This document shows, piece by piece, positions 18,262-26,034 of a stretch of DNA of 45,662 nt (positions are counted from its first letter, which is position 1; each line of letters begins with the position of its first letter). This DNA is from Phenylobacterium sp. GTDB lineage: Bacteria > Pseudomonadota > Alphaproteobacteria > Caulobacterales > Caulobacteraceae. The stretch is from NCBI RefSeq assembly GCF_030646615.1, contig NZ_JAUSLG010000075.1, positions 1-45,662 on the forward strand, read 5' to 3'. The position numbers were made by a program, and so were the translations under genes. Under the pieces are notes generated by a model. It had not been told where the DNA came from. It did not search any database and saw nothing but the letters and a program-made list of their open reading frames with translations.

Positions 18262-19071
18262 TTGCCCCACGGCGTCACACGACTGGAGCTGCTGCGCGGC
18301 CTCGCCGCCGCGGTCGGGGCCAGCGCCGTGACGGCCTGCGCCCCGGGCCAGACCCGCGCCGGACCGTCGGTGGCGGCAGCCGCCGACCTGCAGTTCGCCC
18401 TGCCCCAGGTCGCCCAGGCGTTCGAAGCCCAGGGCGGGGGCCCCCTGCGGCTGGTGTTCGGCTCGTCCGGCGCCTTCACCAGCCAGATCGAGCAGGGCGC
18501 GCCGTTCGAGATCTTCATGTCGGCCGACCGGGCCTATGTGCGGCGCCTGGCCGAGGGCGACCTGACCGAGGGCGAGGGCCAGCCCTATGCCCGCGGGCGC
18601 ATCGTCCTGTTCGCGCCCCACGGCTCGGCCCTGACGGTCGATCCACAGCTGGCCGATCTGGCCGCCGCCCTGTCCGATGGCCGCGTGAGCCGGTTGGCTA
18701 TCGCCAATCCCGATCACGCCCCCTATGGCCGCGCCGCCCGCGAGGCCCTGATCCATGCCGGCCTCTGGGACCTCGCCCAACCCCGGCTGGTGCTCGGCGA
18801 GAACGCCGCCCAGGCCGCCCAGTTCGCCGCCAGCGGCTCGGCCCAGGGGGGGCTGATCGCCTATTCGCTGGCCCTGGCCCCGGAATTCGCCCGCCGAGGG
18901 GCCTTCGCCCTGATCCCGGAGGCCTTTCACCAACCCCTGGACCAGCAGATGGCGCTGCTGAAAGGCGCCAGCGCCCCGGCCCGGGCCTTCTACGACTTCC
19001 TTCAAAGCTCCGCCGCCCGTGAAATCCTGGCGCGCCACGGCTTTGTCCTGCCGCAGGCCGTGGCGCCCTGA
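18262..19071 (+). CDS. modA: Molybdate ABC transporter, substrate-binding lipoprotein ModA
   Basis: ModA captures molybdate (or tungstate) outside the inner membrane and hands it to ModBC. From a TTG at 18262, with GGAG 7 bases upstream, the product is 269 residues. The N-terminus is a lipoprotein signal with lipobox VTAC (C26), so the protein is probably membrane-anchored. The opening SVAAAADLQFAL, GSSGAFTSQIEQGAPFEIFMSAD and IANPDHAPYGRAA segments are family hallmarks. The frame is open from a TTG at 18181, but that start would put the ModE-type operator inside the gene. The stop overlaps modB's ATG. Confidence 0.92.
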   Translation: MPHGVTRLELLRGLAAAVGASAVTACAPGQTRAGPSVAAAADLQFALPQVAQAFEAQGGGPLRLVFGSSGAFTSQIEQGAPFEIFMSADRAYVRRLAEGDLTEGEGQPYARGRIVLFAPHGSALTVDPQLADLAAALSDGRVSRLAIANPDHAPYGRAAREALIHAGLWDLAQPRLVLGENAAQAAQFAASGSAQGGLIAYSLALAPEFARRGAFALIPEAFHQPLDQQMALLKGASAPARAFYDFLQSSAAREILARHGFVLPQAVAP

Positions 19072-19739
19072 TGGACTGGCCAGCCCTTGTCCTGTCGCTG
19101 AAGCTGGCCTCGGCCACGACCCTGGTCCTGCTCCCCATCGGCGTGATCCTCGGGCGGCTGCTGGCCTTCCATACATTCCGCGGCAAGCGCTGGGTGGAGG
19201 CGGCCATCACCCTGCCCCTGGTCCTGCCCCCCACCGTGCTCGGCTACTACCTGCTGATCGCGCTCGGCGTCGCCAGCCCGATCGGCCAGGCCTGGCAGGC
19301 CCTGACCGGCGAGACCCTGGTGTTCAGCTTTTCGGGCCTGCTGATCGCCTCGGTGGTGTTCAACCTGCCCTTCGCCATCCAGCCCCTGCAGCGGGCCTTC
19401 GAGGGCGTGGGCCAGGATCTGCGCCACGCCGCCTGGGTCGGCGGGCTGTCGACCCTCGCCACCTTCCGCAAGGTGGAGCTGCCCCTGGCCTGGCCGGGCC
19501 TGCTCAGCGCCCTGGTGCTGACCTTCACCCACACATTGGGCGAGTTCGGCGTGGTGCTGATGGTGGGTGGCGCGATCCCCGGCGAGACCCGCACCATCGC
19601 CATCAGCATCTATGACCGGGTGCAGGCCTTCGACACGGCAGCCGCCGGGATCATGTCGGCCTTCCTGCTGCTCTCGGCCTTCCTGGCCATCGCCGTGGTC
19701 TATGGGGTCGGCGCCCGGGCGGTGCGCCTCCGTGGCTGA
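19071..19739 (+). CDS. modB: Molybdate ABC transporter permease ModB
   Basis: The membrane-spanning half of the molybdate importer. The 222-residue product has about five hydrophobic segments, starting with LVLSLKLASATTLVLLPIGV. The cytoplasmic coupling loop (EAA-type, DLRHAAWVGGLSTLATFRKV, about 120-140) contacts ModC. The GEFGVVLMVGG segment is highly conserved in ModB. ATG at 19071 overlaps the modA stop by one base, and the 3' end overlaps modC, so the three are translationally coupled. Confidence 0.94.
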   Translation: MDWPALVLSLKLASATTLVLLPIGVILGRLLAFHTFRGKRWVEAAITLPLVLPPTVLGYYLLIALGVASPIGQAWQALTGETLVFSFSGLLIASVVFNLPFAIQPLQRAFEGVGQDLRHAAWVGGLSTLATFRKVELPLAWPGLLSALVLTFTHTLGEFGVVLMVGGAIPGETRTIAISIYDRVQAFDTAAAGIMSAFLLLSAFLAIAVVYGVGARAVRLRG

Positions 19740-20475
19740 GATCCCCGACACCTCAGGACCCGGCCTGCGCGTGCGCCTGGCCCAGGCCGGGCCGATTCCG
19801 CTGGCCGTCGAGCTCGCCTGTCGGCCGGGCGAACTCCACGCCATCGTCGGACCCTCCGGGGCCGGCAAGACCACCCTGCTCAAGGCCATCGCCGGCCTCT
19901 ATCGGCCGCGGGAGGGCCAGATCACGTCTGGCCCATCGGTCTGGTTCGACGCCGCGGCCGGGACCTGGCTCGCCCCCCAGGCGCGGCGGGTGGGCCTGGT
20001 CTTCCAGGCCTATGCCCTGTTCCCGCACATGAGCGCCCAGGCCAATGTGGAGACCAGCCTGGCGACCCAGCCTCGCGCCGAACGCGCCGCCCGGGCGCTG
20101 GCCCTGCTGGCCCAGGTCGGCCTGGAGGATAAGGCCCATCGGCGCCCGGCCGACCTGTCCGGCGGCGAGCAGCAGCGGGTGGCCCTGGCCCGCGCCCTGG
20201 CGCGGGCCCCCGATGTCCTGCTGCTGGACGAGCCCTTCGCCGCGGTGGACCGGCGCACCCGCCGGCGGCTGCAGCAGGATCTCGTGACCCTGCGCAGGAC
20301 CCTGCCGATCCCCATCCTGCTGGTCACCCACGACCTGGACGAGGCCCGCGCCCTGGCCGACCAGATGAGCGTGCTGCATGAGGGCAAGGTGCTGCAGACC
20401 GGGACGCCCGATGAGGTGATGACCCGGCCCGCCAGCGATCTGGTGGCTGATCTTCTCGACCTCACGCCCCGCTGA
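19732..20475 (+). CDS. modC: Molybdate ABC transporter ATP-binding protein ModC
   Basis: The ATPase that powers ModAB. From a GTG at 19732, overlapping the modB stop by 8 bases, the product is 247 residues. Walker A GPSGAGKT is at 40-47, the Q-loop in VFQAYALF, the signature LSGGEQQ at 142-148, Walker B LLLDEP at 163-168, and the switch His in VTHDLDEA. The protein stops about 100 residues short of E. coli ModC and so lacks the C-terminal TOBE/Mop molybdate-sensing domain. The stop is 4 bases from the convergent modE-like gene. Confidence 0.93.
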   Translation: MAEIPDTSGPGLRVRLAQAGPIPLAVELACRPGELHAIVGPSGAGKTTLLKAIAGLYRPREGQITSGPSVWFDAAAGTWLAPQARRVGLVFQAYALFPHMSAQANVETSLATQPRAERAARALALLAQVGLEDKAHRRPADLSGGEQQRVALARALARAPDVLLLDEPFAAVDRRTRRRLQQDLVTLRRTLPIPILLVTHDLDEARALADQMSVLHEGKVLQTGTPDEVMTRPASDLVADLLDLTPR

Positions 20476-20479
20476 GGGG

Positions 20480-20827
20480 TCAGTCGTCCGGAGTCCGCAG
20501 CACGGCCTCGAGGGCGGCCAGGTCCTCGGCGGCCGCCGCGGCGGTCTTGGCCTGCAGGGCGCGATAGCGGCGCACGATGGTCTCGCCGAACGGGGTCAGG
20601 GTGGCGGCCCCGCCGCCACGGCCGCCCATCTGGGTCACCACCACCGGCTCGACGAACATGTGGTTGAGCCGATCGATCAGCAGCCAGGCCCGCCGATAGC
20701 TCATGCCCATGGCCCGCCCGGCCGCGGCGATGGAGCCGTGCGCGCGCACCTGCTCCAGCAGATCCACCTTGCCCGGCCCCAGGCGCTCGCCATTGGCGAA
20801 GTCGAATTTCAGGCTGATCTGGGTCAC
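20480..20827 (-). CDS. modE: ModE-like winged helix-turn-helix regulator (DNA-binding domain only)
   Basis: The 115-residue product corresponds to the N-terminal DNA-binding domain of ModE (GPGKVDLLEQVRAHGSIAAAGRAMGMSYRRAWLLIDRLN at about 17-55). It lacks the tandem Mop domains that bind molybdate in E. coli ModE. GGRGGGAATLTPFGETIVRRYR is the family's wing and linker. Convergent with modABC and paired with the ModE-type palindrome at 18224, it is probably the local regulator. Without a Mop domain, it must sense molybdate through another partner or not at all. Confidence 0.88.
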   Translation of the reverse strand: MTQISLKFDFANGERLGPGKVDLLEQVRAHGSIAAAGRAMGMSYRRAWLLIDRLNHMFVEPVVVTQMGGRGGGAATLTPFGETIVRRYRALQAKTAAAAAEDLAALEAVLRTPDD

Positions 20828-20979
20828 GGGCGAAGTCCATCCGGCATGGGCGGTCGATGCTCCCTCGACACCGGAGCCGGGGCAAGCCTCGCCCGGACGG
20901 GAACGGGTCCGCGCGCTGCGCCGTTTGCCTTGCCCATGACGGGGCGGAAGCCGCCGCAGTCTATTTGGAGCTTACCAAC

Positions 20980-21111
20980 TTGGCCTTGAGAGTCCTCTTC
21001 CTCGTGATCGCCATCGGCGCAGCCATCATCGGCTTCGCCCTGCCCACGCCCGGGCAGACCGATCGCGAGCCGACGCCGGCTTCGCAGGTCGCCACCCTGG
21101 ATCTGAACTGA
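20980..21111 (+). CDS. Small single-pass membrane protein, hypothetical
   Basis: A 43-residue protein starting at TTG 20980 with GGAG 9 bases upstream. It has one hydrophobic segment at about 3-20 (LRVLFLVIAIGAAIIGFA) followed by a polar, Pro/Thr-rich tail ending ATLDLN. The frame is open further upstream, but that part is Arg-rich and unlike a protein N-terminus. Function unknown. It is divergent from modE. Confidence 0.45.
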   Translation: MALRVLFLVIAIGAAIIGFALPTPGQTDREPTPASQVATLDLN

Positions 21112-21144
21112 CGGATCTGACCCGGCGCGGCTGAGTCCTGCGCC

Positions 21145-21630
21145 TCAGCCGCCCTCCCGGGGCATGGCGTCGGCCTTGGCCGCACAGCCCGAAAGGGTCT
21201 CGTCGCCCACCTGGACCCGGGCCTGATAGACATAGGTCAGGTCCGACATCCCATCCGAACAGGCCTCCTCCCAGAGCGTCACCATCAGGTCGTCGCCGTC
21301 GGGCGTCGGCGTGCGCCAGATGGCCCGTTCGCCGTCCAGGCTTGGCCCGGGATTGGGGCCCTTGGACGAAGGGTGGTCCATTCGCTCCAGGGTGATCTCG
21401 GTCTCGGTGATCCGCAGACCCCAGAAGGGCTCGGTCCCCACGGCGCGAATCTCACCCGTGAAGGCCGCCAGCGGGTCGGCCGGGGCGCCCTGCGCATCGG
21501 CCGGCGGCGGCGCGGCGGCGCCCCCCGGCGTCCGAGGTTCGCAGGCGGCCAGCCCCAGGATCAGGGCGGGCGCGGCCAGCCAGATCAAGGGGCGATCGGG
21601 GCGGCGTCGGCTGGGGACAATGGCGCGCAT
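21145..21630 (-). CDS. Lipoprotein of COG3650-like family
   Basis: The 161-residue product has a lipoprotein signal with lipobox LAAC (C30), followed by a Pro/Ala-rich linker. The domain opens GEIRAVGTEPFWGLRITE, a pattern of a small uncharacterised periplasmic family (COG3650-like). Two cysteines near the end (EEACSDGMSD and LSGCAA) may form a disulfide. ATG at 21630 is chosen because the signal follows directly; an upstream in-frame ATG adds a stretch without signal character. Divergent from the methyltransferase gene, 49 bases apart. Confidence 0.72.
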   Translation of the reverse strand: MRAIVPSRRRPDRPLIWLAAPALILGLAACEPRTPGGAAAPPPADAQGAPADPLAAFTGEIRAVGTEPFWGLRITETEITLERMDHPSSKGPNPGPSLDGERAIWRTPTPDGDDLMVTLWEEACSDGMSDLTYVYQARVQVGDETLSGCAAKADAMPREGG

Positions 21631-21679
21631 GGCATGGGTCCTTCCCGTTGGGCCGGGACAGGCTAGACTCATGCCCGTC

Positions 21680-22822
21680 ATGAGTCGAAATCCCCGGCCC
21701 ACCTTCTATGAGTTCTTCGCCGGCGGCGGCATGGCCAGGCTCGGCCTGGGCGAGGCCTGGGACTGCGCCTTCGCCAACGACTTCGATCCGGTCAAGGCCC
21801 GCGCCTATCGGGCCAACTTCCCCGACGCCGAGGCCCACTTCCATGAGGGCGACGTCTGGAAGCTCTCGGCCGCAGACCTTCCGGGTCAGGCCGACCTCGC
21901 CTGGGCCTCCTCCCCCTGCCAGGACTTCAGCCTGGCCGGCGCCCGGGCGGGTCTGGCTGGCGGACGCTCCTCGGCCTTCTTCGGCTTCTGGAAGCTGGTC
22001 CAGGACCTGAACGCCGAGGGCCGCGCGCCCAGGACCATCGTCATCGAAAATGTGGTCGGCCTCTTGACCTCCCACGGGGGCGCCGACTTCCAGGCGCTCT
22101 GCCAGGCGCTCACCGACGAGGGCTATCATTTCGGCGCCCTGGAGATCGACGCCGCCCGCTTCGTGCCCCAGTCGCGGCCACGGATCTTCGTTGTGGCCAC
22201 CAAGGCTGCGCCGCCCCCGTCGCTGGTCGGCGAGAGCCCCTTCCACAGCCGCGCCCTGGTCGAGGCGCAAGGCCGTCTGCCCGCCGAACTGGCGGCCCGA
22301 TGGGTCTGGTGGAGGCTGCCCGCGCCGCCGGCCCGCAACACCGAGCTTTCCAGCCTGCTGGAGGACGACGGGGCGGTGGCCTGGCGCACGGCGGCCCAGA
22401 CGCAACTGCTCCTGGACCAGATGTCGCCCCTGCATCGGCGGCGGTTTGACGCCGAGCGGGCCGCCAAGGGCCGCGCGGTCGGCGCCGCCTATCGGCGCAT
22501 CCGCACCGAGAACGGCGTTCGGGTGCAGCGGGCCGAGGTGAGGCTGGATGGCCTGGCCGGGTGCCTGCGCACGCCCACCGGCGGCTCCTCCCGCCAGATG
22601 CTGCTGATCGCCGACGGGGGCGGCCTGCGCTCTCGTCTGGTGTCGCCGCGGGAATCGGCCCGGCTGATGGGGCTGCCGGAAACCTATGCCCTGCCCGCCT
22701 CGGCCCATGGTGCCCTGCATGTGACCGGCGACGGGGTGGCGGTCCCGGTGGTGGCCTGGCTGGCGGAAAACCTGCTTGCCGCCCTGCTTGATGTCGGATC
22801 CCGGCCGATCGCCGCCGAATGA
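21680..22822 (+). CDS. DNA (cytosine-5-)-methyltransferase
   Basis: A C5-cytosine methyltransferase of 380 residues. Motif I is EFFAGGGMARLGLG at 11-24, motif IV SSPCQDFS with catalytic C80, motif VI ENV at 123-125, and motif VIII QSRPR at 164-168. The target-recognition region is short and lies between motifs VIII and IX. Motif X (VPVVAWLAENLL) is near the C-terminus. The ATG at 21671 is an equally possible start, three residues earlier. No restriction endonuclease is adjacent, but a vsr-type gene is two genes downstream beyond cysK, so repair of deaminated 5-methylcytosine is likely provided for. Recognition sequence unknown. Confidence 0.9.
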   Translation: MSRNPRPTFYEFFAGGGMARLGLGEAWDCAFANDFDPVKARAYRANFPDAEAHFHEGDVWKLSAADLPGQADLAWASSPCQDFSLAGARAGLAGGRSSAFFGFWKLVQDLNAEGRAPRTIVIENVVGLLTSHGGADFQALCQALTDEGYHFGALEIDAARFVPQSRPRIFVVATKAAPPPSLVGESPFHSRALVEAQGRLPAELAARWVWWRLPAPPARNTELSSLLEDDGAVAWRTAAQTQLLLDQMSPLHRRRFDAERAAKGRAVGAAYRRIRTENGVRVQRAEVRLDGLAGCLRTPTGGSSRQMLLIADGGGLRSRLVSPRESARLMGLPETYALPASAHGALHVTGDGVAVPVVAWLAENLLAALLDVGSRPIAAE

Positions 22823-22897
22823 CCGGCTTACAATTGCGACCTGAACCCCTAAGTTTGCGTTCAAAGGGCAAGACACGCGAATTTTGAAGGCAGGTCC

Positions 22898-23887
22898 ATG
22901 GACGCCACTTCCGACAAGACCTACGACGCCGAAGGCCTCCGCCGGGCGGGCCGGGGCCGGGTTTTCGACTCCATCATCGACACCATGGGCGACACCCCCC
23001 TGGTGCGCCTGCCGCGGCTGACCGCGGCGCTGCAGCCCAAGGGCGAGGTGCTGGCCAAGCTGGAATTCTTCAACCCGATCGCCTCGGTGAAGGACCGCAT
23101 CGGCGTGGCCATGATCGAGGCCCTGGAAGCCCAGGGGATTCTCAAGGCCGGCTCCACCATCGTCGAGCCCACCAGCGGCAATACCGGCATCGCTCTGGCC
23201 TTCGTGGCTGCGGCCAAGGGCTATCCGCTGACCCTGGTCATGCCCGAGAGCATGTCCATCGAGCGGCGCAAGATGCTGGCCCTGATGGGCGCCAAGCTGG
23301 AGCTTACCCCCGCCGAGCGCGGCATGGCCGGCGCGGTGGCCCGGGCTCGCGAGATCGTCGAGGCGACGCCGGGCGCGGTCATGCCCCAGCAGTTCGACAA
23401 CGGCGCGAACCCCCTGGTCCACCGGGTCTCCACCGCCGAGGAGATTTGGAACGACACCGACGGCAAGGTCGACGCGGTGATCTCCGGCGTCGGCACCGGC
23501 GGCACCATCACCGGGGTCGGCCAGGTGCTGAAGGCCCGCAAGGCCACTCTGAAGATGATCGCCGTCGAGCCGGAGGCCTCGCCGGTGCTCTCGGGCGGCC
23601 AGCCGGGTCCGCACAAGATCCAGGGCATCGGGGCGGGCTTCGTGCCCTCCATCCTCGACCGCAGCATCATCGACGAGGTGGTGCAGGTCTCCAATGACGA
23701 CAGCTTCGCCATGGCCCGTCGGGTGGCCCGGGAAGAGGGGATTCCGGTGGGGATTTCGTCGGGCGCGGCCCTGACGGCGGCCTTCCATGTGGCGGCCCGG
23801 GACGAGATGGCGGGCAAGACCATCGTCGTCATCATTCCGAGCTTCGCCGAACGCTATCTCTCCACCGCCCTGTTCGAAGGGCTTTAG
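22898..23887 (+). CDS. cysK: Cysteine synthase A (O-acetylserine sulfhydrylase)
   Basis: A PLP enzyme joining O-acetylserine and sulfide to make cysteine. The 329-residue product has the PLP lysine K65 in [10 protein letters not shown], the substrate loop PTSGNTGIA at about 90-98, and the phosphate-binding [11 protein letters not shown]. It starts at ATG 22898 after an AGGCAGG sequence. It sits between a cytosine methyltransferase and vsr without overlapping either, so it probably has its own promoter in the 75-base gap upstream. Confidence 0.94.
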   Translation: MDATSDKTYDAEGLRRAGRGRVFDSIIDTMGDTPLVRLPRLTAALQPKGEVLAKLEFFNPIASVKDRIGVAMIEALEAQGILKAGSTIVEPTSGNTGIALAFVAAAKGYPLTLVMPESMSIERRKMLALMGAKLELTPAERGMAGAVARAREIVEATPGAVMPQQFDNGANPLVHRVSTAEEIWNDTDGKVDAVISGVGTGGTITGVGQVLKARKATLKMIAVEPEASPVLSGGQPGPHKIQGIGAGFVPSILDRSIIDEVVQVSNDDSFAMARRVAREEGIPVGISSGAALTAAFHVAARDEMAGKTIVVIIPSFAERYLSTALFEGL

Positions 23888-23927
23888 GGACGCCGGGCGG
23901 CCGGCCGGGCCCGGGTCTTGGGACGTC

Positions 23928-24353
23928 ATGACCGACGTCTATGACGCGGACAAGCGCTCGGCCGTCATGCGGCAGGTCAAGGGCTCAGGCACGGGCCCTG
24001 AGCGCACCCTGCGCCGCCTGTTGACCAGGCTGGGCGCCCGCTATCGCCTGAACCGCAAGGACCTGCCGGGCTCGCCCGACATCGTCCTGCCCGGGCGGCG
24101 GCTGGCCATCTTCGCCCATGGCTGCTTCTGGCACGGTCACGACTGCGCCCGGGGCGCCCGCGTGCCCAAGACCAATCGCGACTACTGGCTGGCCAAGGTC
24201 GGCCGCAACCGGACCCGCGACGTGACCACGGCTGAGGCCCTGTCGGCGTCGGGCTGGCGGGTCGAGGTGATCTGGGAATGCGAGATGAAGGACGAGGCCG
24301 CCCTGGCCGAGCGCCTCGCCGCCCTGTTGCAGGCCACATCACGGAAGGCCTAG
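23928..24353 (+). CDS. vsr: Very short patch repair endonuclease (Vsr)
   Basis: Vsr nicks next to T:G mismatches left by deamination of 5-methylcytosine. The 141-residue product shows SAVMRQVKGSGTGPE at 11-25, DLPGSPDIVLP with the catalytic Asp51, and the zinc/metal-binding core FAHGCFWHGHDC (H64, C66, H69, C73), then KTNRDYW. ATG at 23928 is preferred; the frame is open upstream inside cysK. Vsr usually lies beside its methyltransferase; here cysK intervenes. Confidence 0.92.
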   Translation: MTDVYDADKRSAVMRQVKGSGTGPERTLRRLLTRLGARYRLNRKDLPGSPDIVLPGRRLAIFAHGCFWHGHDCARGARVPKTNRDYWLAKVGRNRTRDVTTAEALSASGWRVEVIWECEMKDEAALAERLAALLQATSRKA

Positions 24354-24435
24354 CCTTCAGATGTCGTTAACCATAAATTCAGCGCGAGAGGCCCATTTTG
24401 GGGTCGATTTCAGCCCCTGAACCCTGGTTTTCGCC

Positions 24436-24726
24436 TTGAGCGCGATTCGACCCCCTTTTCCGAACGCCCTGCCGGCGGCCCCCCAAGGGACGCCGCCGCC
24501 CCAGCGCAGCGCCGCCCAGAAGGCCTTCTTCGAAGCCGCGCTCGGCCGCGCCGCCCCGGCCCAGGCCCCCGCCCAGACTCAGGTCCCGACCAAGGCCACG
24601 GCGCCGGCCGCGGCGATGCAGCCGCACGCCACGCCGGTCCGCGAGGTCCCCCTGAAGGTCCGCGCCGGCGACGAGCCGCCGCAGAAGATCCTGCGTCCCG
24701 GCTCGCTGCTGGATATTCGCGTCTAG
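24436..24726 (+). CDS. Hypothetical protein, Pro/Ala-rich
   Basis: A 96-residue product starting at TTG 24436. It is rich in Pro, Ala and Gln with a short hydrophobic-amphipathic segment SAAQKAFFEAALGRA. It ends in QKILRPGSLLDIRV, which looks like a conserved C-terminal motif. No signal peptide, membrane segment or domain recognised. The start is uncertain because no good ribosome binding site is visible. It is convergent with the DUF2244 gene, with a 4-base overlap. Confidence 0.5.
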   Translation: MSAIRPPFPNALPAAPQGTPPPQRSAAQKAFFEAALGRAAPAQAPAQTQVPTKATAPAAAMQPHATPVREVPLKVRAGDEPPQKILRPGSLLDIRV

Positions 24727-25196
24727 AAGCGGTTCGATCGGGCCTGCCAGATGGCGGTCTGCAGGGCGCGGGCGAAGTCGGCCCGCTCGCCCGGCGACAG
24801 GGCCGCGGCCACCTGGGCGAACTTGCCCGACAGCATCAGCTTCACCCCCACCGTCCGCTCGTCCTCCACCTCCACATCGACGCGGGTGAAGGCCGTGGGC
24901 GAGGTCCAGACCAGGGCCTGGGCCTGGGGGGTCTGGCGCAGGACGCGCACCTCGCGGGCGGTGACCTGGACGCGCTCCACCTGCTTTGCGGCCTGGAAGC
25001 TGACCAGGAAGGCCAGCGCGACGGCGCCCACATCCATGGCCAGGAAGATCGGCACCAGGGTCGCGCCCATCGACATGAAGACCGCCGCCGAGACGCAGTT
25101 CAGGGCCGTGACGATGGATATAAGGATCACGAACCCTCGCTGGGACAGCGAGCGGTTGGGGGTGATGACCGCATCCATGTAATAGGGGCCGTCCAT
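24723..25196 (-). CDS. DUF2244 family membrane protein
   Basis: The 157-residue product starts at ATG 25196 with MDGPYYMDAVITPNRSLS, a start typical of DUF2244. Two transmembrane helices follow at about 22-42 and 47-70 and the rest is a cytoplasmic-type domain (VERVQVTAREVRVLRQ...). Function unknown. The family is common in alphaproteobacteria, often near nth, as here. The frame is open upstream in nonsensical composition, and that extension is not used. Confidence 0.85.
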   Translation of the reverse strand: MDGPYYMDAVITPNRSLSQRGFVILISIVTALNCVSAAVFMSMGATLVPIFLAMDVGAVALAFLVSFQAAKQVERVQVTAREVRVLRQTPQAQALVWTSPTAFTRVDVEVEDERTVGVKLMLSGKFAQVAAALSPGERADFARALQTAIWQARSNRF

Positions 25197-25262
25197 CTTG
25201 GGCGCGATATTAGCCGCCCGCGCGGACTTGGCGAGGGGCTTTGCGCAGGGCATCAAGCCCCC

Positions 25263-25964
25263 ATGCCTGCGCCGCCGAAGTCCGCCCCGCGAAAGCCGCC
25301 TGCGAAAAAGCCCCCGCGGCGCCTGTCGCCGGCCGAACGGGCCCGCATCGCCACCCTGTTCGAGCGGTTCGAGGACGCCGAGTCCGATCCCCGCACCGAG
25401 CTCAACTATGACAGCCCCTATACGCTGGTGACCGCCGTCGCCCTCTCGGCCCAGGCCACCGACGTCTCGGTGAACAAGGCCACCGCCCGCCTGTTCGAGG
25501 TCGCCGACACCCCGGAGAAGATGCTGGCGCTCGGCGAGGAAGGCCTGATCCCGTTCATCGCCTCCATCGGCCTGTTCCGCACCAAGGCGAAGAACGTCAT
25601 CGCCGCGGCCCGCATCCTGATCGAGCAGCACGGCGGCGAGGTGCCCCTGGATCGCGAGGCCCTGCAGGCCCTGCCCGGCGTCGGGCGCAAGACCGCCAGC
25701 GTGGTGCTGAACGAGCTGAGGGTCGAGCCGGCCATCGCCGTCGACACCCATGTCTTCCGCGTCGCCCACCGGCTGAAGCTCGCCTTCGGCAAGACGCCCG
25801 ACCAGGTGGAGGCCGAGCTGATGGCGGTGATCCCAGAGCCCTATCTGGTGCGGGCCCACCACTGGCTGATCCTGCATGGCCGCTATATCTGCGTCGCCCG
25901 CAGGCCCCGGTGCGACGAATGCCCCGTCGCCGACCTCTGCCCCTCGCGGGCGCTGTTTGCTTGA
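25263..25964 (+). CDS. nth: Endonuclease III (DNA glycosylase/AP lyase)
   Basis: Nth removes oxidised pyrimidines and cleaves the abasic site. The 233-residue product has the helix-hairpin-helix LPGVGRKTAS (137-146) with the catalytic Lys143, the catalytic Asp161 in VDTHVFRV, and a 4Fe-4S cluster from C210, C217, C220 and C226. A basic, Pro/Lys-rich N-terminal extension of about 20 residues is extra compared with E. coli. Divergent from the DUF2244 gene, with 66 bases between the starts. Confidence 0.95.
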   Translation: MPAPPKSAPRKPPAKKPPRRLSPAERARIATLFERFEDAESDPRTELNYDSPYTLVTAVALSAQATDVSVNKATARLFEVADTPEKMLALGEEGLIPFIASIGLFRTKAKNVIAAARILIEQHGGEVPLDREALQALPGVGRKTASVVLNELRVEPAIAVDTHVFRVAHRLKLAFGKTPDQVEAELMAVIPEPYLVRAHHWLILHGRYICVARRPRCDECPVADLCPSRALFA

Positions 25965-26034
25965 AGTGACCCCAGCCGGCCCGTTGGACAAATGCCGCTT
26001 GAGGCCGGCGGTCATGCGCGCTACCGCCTGAACC

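Noticed and set aside
21452..23929. Very long open frame on the minus strand across the methyltransferase and cysK
   Set aside because: Its sequence has no motif and it is antisense to two well-supported genes; high-G+C DNA commonly gives such frames.
24367..24381. CtrA box (TTAA-N7-TTCA) before the 24436 gene
   Set aside because: One weak half-site and poor spacing; not above chance.
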